Source of the DNA: Ructibacterium gallinarum
Lineage (GTDB): Bacteria; Bacillota; Clostridia; Monoglobales; Monoglobaceae
Length of the DNA stretch: 64,000 nucleotides
Reading direction: 5' to 3'
Assembly: GCF_014982785.1 (NCBI RefSeq)
Contig: NZ_JADCKB010000011.1
Location: 1-64,000, forward strand
Position 1 is the first letter of the stretch. Each line of letters opens with the position of its first letter. Positions 57,284 to 64,000 of this stretch are shown piece by piece. Both the position numbers and the translations under genes were made by a program. The notes beneath the pieces were generated by a model. The model worked only from the letters and a program-made list of their open reading frames with translations, was not told where the DNA came from and did no database searches.

Positions 57284-59056
57284 ATGAAAATGAGCAAAGG
57301 AATCATAAAAAAAGTCGCTGGACCGTTGGTAATTGCGGAAGGAATGCGCGATGCAAATATGTTTGATGTGGTTCGCGTGGGAGAACAGAGACTAATTGGA
57401 GAAATTATTGAAATTCATGGGGATAGAGCGTCCATTCAGGTTTATGAAGAAACTTCCGGTCTGGGACCGGGTACAGCCGTAGAATCTACCGGTGCTCCAC
57501 TAAGTGTGGAATTGGGTCCCGGATTGATCGGCAGTATGTTTGATGGTATTCAGCGGCCCTTGGATGAAATTCGGAGGATTGCTGGCAATAACTTGGAGCG
57601 GGGTGTTGAAGTTGCCGCACTGCGCCGGGATAAAAAATGGAAATTTTATGCAGAAAAGAAAGCTGGCGAGGAAGTACAACCGGGAGATGTGCTGGGAACT
57701 GTACAGGAAACAGAGATTGTGGTACAGAAAATCATGGTTCCTCCTGGCGTTTGCGGTACAGTGAGAAATATTGAAAGCGGTGAATTTACCGTAGATGATA
57801 CGGTGGCTGTTTTGGATGGGCCAAATGGAGAAGTAAAGCTTACCTTGGCACAAAAATGGCCCGTGCGTGTGGGCCGCCCATATGCCAGAAAATTGGCGCC
57901 GGACATGCCGCTAGTTACCGGTCAGCGAGTTATTGATACGTTGTTCCCTATTGCCAAAGGCGGAGTTGCCGCTGTTCCAGGACCGTTCGGAAGTGGAAAA
58001 ACGGTGGTGCAGCATCAGCTTGCAAAGTGGGCCGAAGCGGATATTGTGGTTTATATCGGCTGCGGAGAGCGCGGTAATGAAATGACAGATGTTTTGAATG
58101 AATTCCCGGAGTTGGTAGATCCGAAAACTGGAAAATCGCTGATGGAACGGACAGTTTTGATCGCCAATACCTCTGATATGCCGGTTGCGGCGCGGGAAGC
58201 TTCGATTTATACCGGAATTACCATTGCGGAATATTTTCGGGATATGGGATATTCAGTTGCATTGATGGCGGATTCTACTTCCAGGTGGGCAGAAGCACTG
58301 CGTGAAATGTCCGGGCGTTTAGAGGAGATGCCCGGTGAAGAAGGGTATCCTGCATATTTGGGAAGCCGGCTGGCACAGTTTTATGAACGTGCCGGAAGAG
58401 TAATGTCTCTTGGCAGCTCCCAGCGTGAAGGCGCACTTTCGGTGATTGGAGCGGTTTCACCTCCTGGAGGAGATATTTCTGAACCAGTCTCACAGGCAAC
58501 TTTACGAATTGTAAAGGTGTTTTGGGGTTTGGACTCCGCCTTGGCATATAAACGACATTTTCCAGCAATTAACTGGCTGAATAGTTACTCTTTGTATCTT
58601 GATAGCTTAGAACCGTGGTTTAATCAAAATGTGGAAGGAGATTGGATGGCGTTGCGTACTGAATTGATGCGCCTTTTGCAGGAAGAAGCCGAGTTAGAGG
58701 AAATCGTCAAGTTGGTTGGTATGGATGCTTTGTCAGCTCCTGACCGATTAAAACTAGAAGCGGCGCGGTCTATTCGGGAAGATTTTCTGCATCAGAATGC
58801 TTTTCATGAAACAGACACATATACTCCACTGTTTAAACAGTACCTGATGATGAAGGTGATTTTGGGGTATTACGATCTATGCTGTGATGCACTGAAACAG
58901 GGCGCGGATGCAGAAGCATTGGTTGCGCTTCCGGTGCGAGAGCGGATCGGACGTTTTAAATATGTGGAAAAAGAAAATGTACGTGAAGAATTTGAAGAAA
59001 TTATGAAACAGCTTCACACTGAAATTGGAAACCTACAGCCAAAGGAGGGGTACTGA
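57284..59056 (+). CDS. ntpA: V-type ATPase catalytic subunit A
   Basis: About 590 residues. ATG at 57284 (AAAGG 5 nt before) or 57290 (11 nt before) are both possible; the GTG at 57281 is less likely. It hydrolyses ATP in the A3B3 head. The Walker A is [13 protein letters not shown] (about residue 230), with the catalytic Glu in GCGERGNEM, and the family's extra 'bulge' domain at about 110-190. [32 protein letters not shown] is intact. The stop overlaps the ntpB start by one base. Confidence 0.97.
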   Translation: MKMSKGIIKKVAGPLVIAEGMRDANMFDVVRVGEQRLIGEIIEIHGDRASIQVYEETSGLGPGTAVESTGAPLSVELGPGLIGSMFDGIQRPLDEIRRIAGNNLERGVEVAALRRDKKWKFYAEKKAGEEVQPGDVLGTVQETEIVVQKIMVPPGVCGTVRNIESGEFTVDDTVAVLDGPNGEVKLTLAQKWPVRVGRPYARKLAPDMPLVTGQRVIDTLFPIAKGGVAAVPGPFGSGKTVVQHQLAKWAEADIVVYIGCGERGNEMTDVLNEFPELVDPKTGKSLMERTVLIANTSDMPVAAREASIYTGITIAEYFRDMGYSVALMADSTSRWAEALREMSGRLEEMPGEEGYPAYLGSRLAQFYERAGRVMSLGSSQREGALSVIGAVSPPGGDISEPVSQATLRIVKVFWGLDSALAYKRHFPAINWLNSYSLYLDSLEPWFNQNVEGDWMALRTELMRLLQEEAELEEIVKLVGMDALSAPDRLKLEAARSIREDFLHQNAFHETDTYTPLFKQYLMMKVILGYYDLCCDALKQGADAEALVALPVRERIGRFKYVEKENVREEFEEIMKQLHTEIGNLQPKEGY

Positions 59057-60450
59057 TGCCAAGAGAATACAGAACCATTGAAGAAGTTGCCGGTCCTTTA
59101 ATGCTGGTACGGGGTGTAGAAGATGTAAATTATAATGATTTGGGTGAAATTGAGCTTGAAAATGGTGAAAAACGCCGATGCAAAGTTCTTGAAATTGATG
59201 GAGAAAATGCCTTGGTGCAGCTGTTTGAAAGCGCAACCGGTATTAATCCGGAAAGCAGTAAGGTTCGCTTTCTGGGCAGGAGTATGGAGCTTGCCGTATC
59301 TGAGGATATGCTGGGTAGGGTTTTTGACGGAATTGGCCGCTGTACCGATGGCGGCCCAGAAATTCTGCCGGACAAACGGATGGATATTAATGGATTGCCA
59401 ATGAATCCGACGGCAAGAAACTATCCGCAGGAATTTATTCAGACTGGTGTTTCTGCAATTGATGGATTGAACACGTTGGTGCGCGGCCAAAAGCTGCCGA
59501 TTTTTTCAGCAAGCGGTTTGCCACATGCACAGCTGGCGGCGCAGATTGCCCGTCAGGCAAAGGTGCGGGGAACCAATGAGTCCTTTGCAGTTGTTTTTGC
59601 GGCCATGGGGATTACGTTTGAAGAGGCAAACTATTTTATTGACAGTTTTAAGGAAACAGGCGCCATTGATCGAACCGTTTTGTTCATTAATTTGGCAAAT
59701 GATCCAGCCGTAGAACGTATTTCTACACCGCGTATGGCCTTGACCGCAGCTGAATATCTGGCCTTTGAAAAGGATATGCATGTGTTGGTTATTTTGACAG
59801 ATATCACCAACTACGCAGATGCCCTGCGTGAAGTTTCTGCGGCTCGTAAAGAGGTCCCAGGACGTCGGGGATACCCGGGATATATGTATACAGACTTAGC
59901 TACGCTGTATGAGCGCGCCGGACGTCAGAAGGGAAAAGACGGAAGTATCACGCTGATTCCTATTTTGACTATGCCGGAAGATGATAAAACACACCCGATT
60001 CCTGATTTGACCGGATATATTACAGAAGGTCAGATTATTCTTTCCCGTGAACTTTACCGCAAAAATATTATGCCGCCGATTGATGTACTGCCGTCATTGT
60101 CGCGTTTGAAGGATAAAGGAATAGGACAGGGAAAAACGCGGGAAGATCATGCAGATACCTTAAATCAGCTGTTTGCTGCTTATGCAAGAGGTAAGGATGC
60201 AAAGGAATTAATGGTGATTTTGGGTGAAGCAGCTTTAACCGAAATGGATAAAAAATATGCTTTATTTGCGGATGCTTTTGAAAAAGAGTACGTTTCCCAA
60301 GGGTATAATACAGACCGGGATATTGAGGAGACCCTGGATATTGGATGGAGGTTGTTGTCCATTCTTCCCCGAAGTGAGCTAAAACGTATTAAGGACGTGT
60401 ATTTGGACCGTTATTATAAGGAGGGGGCCTATGGCAACAACGCAGGTTAA
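59056..60450 (+). CDS. ntpB: V-type ATPase non-catalytic subunit B
   Basis: 464 residues. As normal for B, the P-loop is degenerate ([20 protein letters not shown]), so it binds but does not use ATP. Other marks: [46 protein letters not shown]-like block (here [16 protein letters not shown]) and [28 protein letters not shown] precedes the ATG. It overlaps ntpD by 20 nt. Confidence 0.97.
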   Translation: MPREYRTIEEVAGPLMLVRGVEDVNYNDLGEIELENGEKRRCKVLEIDGENALVQLFESATGINPESSKVRFLGRSMELAVSEDMLGRVFDGIGRCTDGGPEILPDKRMDINGLPMNPTARNYPQEFIQTGVSAIDGLNTLVRGQKLPIFSASGLPHAQLAAQIARQAKVRGTNESFAVVFAAMGITFEEANYFIDSFKETGAIDRTVLFINLANDPAVERISTPRMALTAAEYLAFEKDMHVLVILTDITNYADALREVSAARKEVPGRRGYPGYMYTDLATLYERAGRQKGKDGSITLIPILTMPEDDKTHPIPDLTGYITEGQIILSRELYRKNIMPPIDVLPSLSRLKDKGIGQGKTREDHADTLNQLFAAYARGKDAKELMVILGEAALTEMDKKYALFADAFEKEYVSQGYNTDRDIEETLDIGWRLLSILPRSELKRIKDVYLDRYYKEGAYGNNAG

Positions 60451-61093
60451 TCCCACTCGAATGGAATTGACACGCTTAAAACGCAAGTTGGTAACTGCAT
60501 TAAAGGGCCATAAATTGCTGAAAGATAAGAGAGATGAATTAATGCGGCAGTTTTTGGACATGGTGCGGGAAAATATGACGTTGAGACAGCAGGTGGAGGA
60601 AGGAATCCGAGCGGCCAATCAAAATTTTGTACTTGCCAGTGCTGTGATGAATGAGCCTGCTCTGCAAACTGCACTGATGGCACCAAAGCAGTCAGTTACT
60701 CTGGATATCGCTTATAAAAATGTGATGAGTGTAGAAATTCCACAGTTTAGCTATCACACCCGTACGTCTAATCCACATGACATTTATTCATATGGATATG
60801 GTTTTACTTCCGCGGATCTTGATGATGCGGTAAAAAGTTTGGCAGAAATTTTTCCACAGATGCTAGAGTTAGCGGAAAAAGAAAAGGCATGCCAGATGAT
60901 GGCTGCAGAAATCGAAAAAACTCGCCGGCGTGTTAATGCCTTGGAACATGTAATGATTCCGGATTATCAGGAAAAAATCAAATATATTACTATGAAATTA
61001 GATGAAAATGAAAGAAGCACGCAGATTCGTTTGATGAAGGTTAAGGATATGATGATCAAGGAACGGATCGAGCAGAGCAGAGCCCAAGCATAA
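60431..61093 (+). CDS. ntpD: V-type ATPase central-stalk subunit D
   Basis: 220 residues: the long antiparallel coiled coil that turns inside the A3B3 head, with [14 protein letters not shown] at the start and [17 protein letters not shown] near the C-terminus, both strongly conserved. AAGGAGGGGG lies in the end of ntpB. Last gene of the operon; a strong terminator follows. Confidence 0.96.
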   Translation: MATTQVNPTRMELTRLKRKLVTALKGHKLLKDKRDELMRQFLDMVRENMTLRQQVEEGIRAANQNFVLASAVMNEPALQTALMAPKQSVTLDIAYKNVMSVEIPQFSYHTRTSNPHDIYSYGYGFTSADLDDAVKSLAEIFPQMLELAEKEKACQMMAAEIEKTRRRVNALEHVMIPDYQEKIKYITMKLDENERSTQIRLMKVKDMMIKERIEQSRAQA

Positions 61094-61107
61094 AAATTTT
61101 AATAATG

Positions 61108-61148
61108 AAAAAGGCATGTTTTCATTACAAACGAAAACATGCCTTTTT
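61108..61148. terminator. Bidirectional terminator between ntpD and kdgK
   Basis: A perfect 16-bp stem (AAAAAGGCATGTTTTC with its complement) and a 9-nt loop, flanked by A-rich and T-rich runs, serves both the V-ATPase operon and the convergent uronate operon. Confidence 0.93.
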
Positions 61149-61150
61149 TT

Positions 61151-62179
61151 TCATCGATTCATTTCATCTTGACGGCCAGTGGCGTGATGTGCTTTTATTA
61201 TGCTTTCGATTTCCTGAAGGCTGCTGACCGACATATCACCGCTGACGGTATTTTTAACTGCTGCCATAGCATTGCCGATTTCCACCGCCTTCTGCATATC
61301 GTCATAACGAATCATACCGAATAAGGCGCCGGAAAGATAAGCATCACCACTGCCAATTCTATCAATTACTTCAATGCCCTTATAAGCTGGCTCTTGATAA
61401 AATTCGCCATTATAATAAATTCTTGATCCAAAGTTATGGATTCTTGGGCTGATTACTTCGCGCTGTGTTGTAGCTACAACTTTGCATCCGTATTCTGAAG
61501 TATAGCCCTTCATGATCTCATCCAAAGATCCTTTGCGCTGCAGCATCCTCCGCGAAGTTTCTTCAGAGACAAATAAAATATCCACATAGGGGAAAATACC
61601 TTCGATACATTTACGTGCGGTTTCTTCATCCCAAAGATTTGCCCGGTAATTAACATCAAAGGAAATACAAACCCCTGCATTTTTAAACCGTAAAATTAAT
61701 TCCTGTATGGTGCTTTTTAAATGTTCATTCAAAGCTAGAGAAATACTGCTGACATGAAAAACAGATGTTTTTTCATAAATATCAGGTGCAATTTCGTCAA
61801 TGGATAAAGTTGTCATAGAGGAGCCTGCCCGATCATATATCACCGATGCTTTTCGAGGATAAGCGCCTTGCTCATAATAATAGACACCAAGGCGAGCCTT
61901 GGGAGAAGTATCGTAGACGATATGGTCGTCACTAACATCACCGTATCGAATCATGTTACGGATATAATGTCCCAACTTATTTTCTGGAAGTTTGGTGATT
62001 AAAGCCGTTCGGATTCCAAGCATGGCCGCTCCGGACATTACATTAAATTCCGAACCGCCTGCATTTTTTTCAAAAATATGTGATTGGGATATCTTATCTG
62101 TTCGCTGCGGTGAAAGCCTGAGCATGACTTCTCCTAATCCGATCATATCATACTCTTTGCCCTTTTGAATAAAATTCAT
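61151..62179 (-). CDS. kdgK: PfkB-family sugar kinase, likely 2-keto-3-deoxygluconate kinase
   Basis: 342 residues. Ribokinase/PfkB fold: N-terminal GLGEVMLRLSPQ and NAGGSEFNVMSGAAMLG (sugar-binding motif), ISFDVNYRANLWDEE, and the catalytic-base/anion-hole motif IDRIGSGDAYLSGAL (the usual GAGD is GSGD here). Placed 24 nt behind uxaC, it should phosphorylate 2-keto-3-deoxygluconate, the product of the uronate pathway. No KDPG aldolase or uronate dehydrogenase is in the window. AAGGAG precedes the ATG. Confidence 0.85.
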   Translation of the reverse strand: MNFIQKGKEYDMIGLGEVMLRLSPQRTDKISQSHIFEKNAGGSEFNVMSGAAMLGIRTALITKLPENKLGHYIRNMIRYGDVSDDHIVYDTSPKARLGVYYYEQGAYPRKASVIYDRAGSSMTTLSIDEIAPDIYEKTSVFHVSSISLALNEHLKSTIQELILRFKNAGVCISFDVNYRANLWDEETARKCIEGIFPYVDILFVSEETSRRMLQRKGSLDEIMKGYTSEYGCKVVATTQREVISPRIHNFGSRIYYNGEFYQEPAYKGIEVIDRIGSGDAYLSGALFGMIRYDDMQKAVEIGNAMAAVKNTVSGDMSVSSLQEIESIIKAHHATGRQDEMNR

Positions 62180-62203
62180 TTTGTTTCTCCTTCCGCAGTT
62201 TAC

Positions 62204-63610
62204 TTAGCAGTTAATTCCAAAATAGTTTTTAGCATTATTGAAGCAAATATCTTGGACGATTTTTCCCAATGTGTCCATATCTGCTGGGAATTCACCGTTT
62301 TCTACCCAAGTTCCAAGAAGATTACAAAGAATCCGTCGGAAATATTCATGTCGTGTATACGAAAGAAAACTGCGGGAATCAGTTAGCATACCTACAAATT
62401 TACATAAAGCCCCAAGGTTGGCCAACGTTTTCATTTGCGTTTCCATACCATCCCTTTGATCATTAAACCACCAGCCTGAACCAAACTGTATTTTGCCGGC
62501 AGTTTCACTGCTTTGAAAATTACCAAGCATTGTTCCTAATACATAGTTGTCTTTGGGATTTAAGGTATATAAAATGGTCTTGGGAAGCATTCCCTCTTGT
62601 TCCAGAGAATCCAGTAAACGAGAAAGAGGCTTTGCAACGACAGCGTCTCCTACAGAATCATATCCGGTATCTGCTCCAAGCTTTTCGAACATACGGGTAT
62701 TGTTGTTGCGAATCGCACCGTAATGCAGTTGCATTACCCAGCCTAATTCATGGTATTTACGGCCCAATGCAGTCAGTATGGCCGTTTTATATTGCATTTG
62801 CTGATAAGGACTAAGCGGTTCGCCAGATAAAGCTTTTTGGAAAATGGTATCAATCTCCTCGGCCTCCCCTTGTGCAAAAGGAATGTCTTCTAGACCGTGA
62901 TCGGACACGCGACAGCCCATTTGATGAAAATATTCCATTCTTGAATAGATCGCTTGAATCAACTCTTCAAAGCAGGAAATAGAGATGCCAGCGCTTTCTC
63001 CCAGATGAGTAATGTATACCGGAAAATCCGGTTTTTCAAGCTGTAGAATTTTATCCGGCCGGAAAGCAGGTAAGACGGACGCTTTCATATGTCCTTTTTC
63101 GCGAATTTTTTTATGCCAGATGAGTGAGTCGATCGGATCATCTGTGGTGCAGATAACCGCAACATTAGATTCATTTATGAAAGAAGAAGGCCGCATGGAA
63201 GAATTTTGTATTTTGGCGTTTGCATTTTGCCAAATCTGATCTGCGGTATCCTCGCGTATAATAGTATCAATATTAAAATACCTCTTAAGTTCCAGGTGTG
63301 TCCAGTGATACAGAGGATTTCCGATTCCGTATTGTAGAGCAGTACAGAAGGCCCGGAATTTTTCCTTATCCGGCTGATTTCCCGTAATATATTCTTCATC
63401 AATGCCACAGGAGCGCATATAACGCCATTTATAGTGATCGCCACCTAGAAAAAGCTGTGTAATATTTTTAAAAGGCTGGTCTTCATACATTTCCTGCGGG
63501 TTTAAATGACAATGATAATCAAAAATAGGCATATCGGCCGCAAAGTCATGATAAAGTTTTACGGCCATTTCTGTTTGCAGCATAAAATTTTCGTCCATGA
63601 ACTGTTTCAT
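62204..63610 (-). CDS. uxaC: Glucuronate/galacturonate isomerase
   Basis: 468 residues from ATG 63610 (GGAGG 8 nt upstream; an earlier ATG at 63625 sits on that site). It turns D-glucuronate into fructuronate or galacturonate into tagaturonate. Amidohydrolase-related barrel with the metal His pair in FDYHCHLNPQEMYED, then QLFLGGDHYKWRYMRSCG, ICTTDDPIDSL, LHYGAIRNNN and the C-terminal LTDSRSFLSYTRHEYFRRILC, all standard for UxaC. It shows that uronates (from pectin or host glycosaminoglycans) are used. Confidence 0.96.
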   Translation of the reverse strand: MKQFMDENFMLQTEMAVKLYHDFAADMPIFDYHCHLNPQEMYEDQPFKNITQLFLGGDHYKWRYMRSCGIDEEYITGNQPDKEKFRAFCTALQYGIGNPLYHWTHLELKRYFNIDTIIREDTADQIWQNANAKIQNSSMRPSSFINESNVAVICTTDDPIDSLIWHKKIREKGHMKASVLPAFRPDKILQLEKPDFPVYITHLGESAGISISCFEELIQAIYSRMEYFHQMGCRVSDHGLEDIPFAQGEAEEIDTIFQKALSGEPLSPYQQMQYKTAILTALGRKYHELGWVMQLHYGAIRNNNTRMFEKLGADTGYDSVGDAVVAKPLSRLLDSLEQEGMLPKTILYTLNPKDNYVLGTMLGNFQSSETAGKIQFGSGWWFNDQRDGMETQMKTLANLGALCKFVGMLTDSRSFLSYTRHEYFRRILCNLLGTWVENGEFPADMDTLGKIVQDICFNNAKNYFGINC

Positions 63611-63636
63611 TATCATAACCTCCAAATATTAAATAC

Positions 63637-63657
63637 TTGTTTTATATTATAAAACAA
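63637..63657 (-). promoter_or_regulatory. Perfect 21-nt palindrome over the uxaC -10 box (operator)
   Basis: TTGTTTTATA and TATAAAACAA flank one central base with no mismatch. Read on the minus strand the site contains TATAAT (63651-63646), and TTGCTA at 63674-63669 is exactly 17 nt further upstream, making a good promoter. A dimeric repressor of the LacI or GntR type could bind here; no regulator gene lies in the window. Confidence 0.75.
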
Positions 63658-63716
63658 AATGATTGGAATAGCAATGATAATTTAACACTTTTTTCTGCTG
63701 CAGGGGTAAAACACCT

Positions 63717-63959
63717 TTAAATAACATCACAAAGTGTACAAGGTGTAACCTGAAACCGGCAAAGCATTTCCATTGCTGCTTGTGCTTCGTCTGGTGTCAA
63801 GAAACGCGCTTTTGCTTCTGCGCTTTCCGTTAAACTGTCGTTTTGAAAAATGGAAGCCCGTATACCATAAGGATAAAACTCGTTACCATCATGTATCATT
63901 TCCAGTTTAACGGTGTATTGTATTCCCTCCGTGTCTGTTACTTCATAAGTTGTTTTCAT
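63717..63959 (-). CDS. Small conserved protein, DUF6514-like
   Basis: 80 residues, minus strand, preceded by AAAGGGAG. It starts MKTTYEVTDTEGIQYTVKLE, continues with a short strand pattern and FLTPDEAQAAMEMLCRFQVTPCTLCDVI at the C-terminus, which resembles the small clostridial DUF6514 family. No function known. It stands ahead of the uxaC operon on the same strand but is separated by the uxaC promoter. Confidence 0.6.
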   Translation of the reverse strand: MKTTYEVTDTEGIQYTVKLEMIHDGNEFYPYGIRASIFQNDSLTESAEAKARFLTPDEAQAAMEMLCRFQVTPCTLCDVI

Positions 63960-64000
63960 TTGTATAACTCCCTTTTGTATTTATTTTTAACCGTTAACCA

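Noticed and set aside
59500-59560. Loss of the P-loop in V-ATPase subunit B as a defect
   Set aside because: Subunit B is normally non-catalytic with a degenerate P-loop.

Overview
The window reads as a chromosome segment of a low-GC, single-membrane anaerobe of the class Clostridia (Bacillota), probably a gut or rumen glycan user. This rests on strong AGGAGG-type ribosome sites with frequent TTG starts, S-layer homology (SLH) anchors, a V-type ATPase with the Enterococcus-type ntp gene order, the miaB-ricA-mutS-mutL-miaA cluster, Rex, a Gx transporter/NusG-II pair and a glucuronate pathway. The genus cannot be fixed from the sequence alone. No tRNA, rRNA or CRISPR array was seen.

Region 1 (1-26,274) is an accessory glycan-use island, visibly AT-rich and littered with mobile-element debris: an IS3-type transposase tail at the left edge, a complete IS with an in-frame amber codon at 21,449-23,302, and a decayed IS256-type transposase at 25,555-26,060. 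It encodes a cytoplasmic GH38-like mannosidase, an SLH-anchored discoidin protein, a second SLH-like envelope protein, two large paralogous secreted GH29-like enzymes, a GH78-like remnant, a polysaccharide-type ABC importer (two permeases and a lipoprotein, no ATPase) and a further secreted discoidin protein. The likely logic is that secreted enzymes trim a glycan outside, the importer takes up oligosaccharides, and the GH38-like enzyme finishes them inside. The GH29-like enzymes have lost the usual fucose-contacting histidines but keep the nucleophile aspartate, so their substrate is open. Several unnamed modules recur across these proteins.

Region 2 (26,275-33,470) holds a stalk-domain secreted protein, a CPA2 cation/proton antiporter, a sodium-coupled NSS transporter followed by a sensory-rhodopsin-transducer-like protein, the Gx transporter/NusG-II pair on the minus strand, and nicotinate phosphoribosyltransferase.

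Region 3 (33,542-51,922) is core housekeeping: PRPP synthase (next to PRPP-consuming pncB), miaB, ricA, mutS, mutL, miaA, rex with its own operator, a P-loop/Asp23 fusion, an OGG-type glycosylase, a zinc-ribbon protein, class II aldolase, an M23 peptidase with an orphan WalR-like regulator, rlmH, an amidohydrolase, RidA and a polytopic membrane protein.

Region 4 (51,923-61,152) carries a structured non-coding RNA of about 170 nt (possibly the raiA motif), then a nine-gene V-ATPase operon in the order F-I-K-E-C-G-A-B-D. The K subunit keeps all the residues of the Enterococcus hirae sodium site, which fits a sodium economy together with the NSS transporter. Region 5 (61,151-64,000) is a minus-strand uxaC-kdgK uronate operon with a perfect 21-nt palindrome over its -10 box, and a small DUF6514-like gene.
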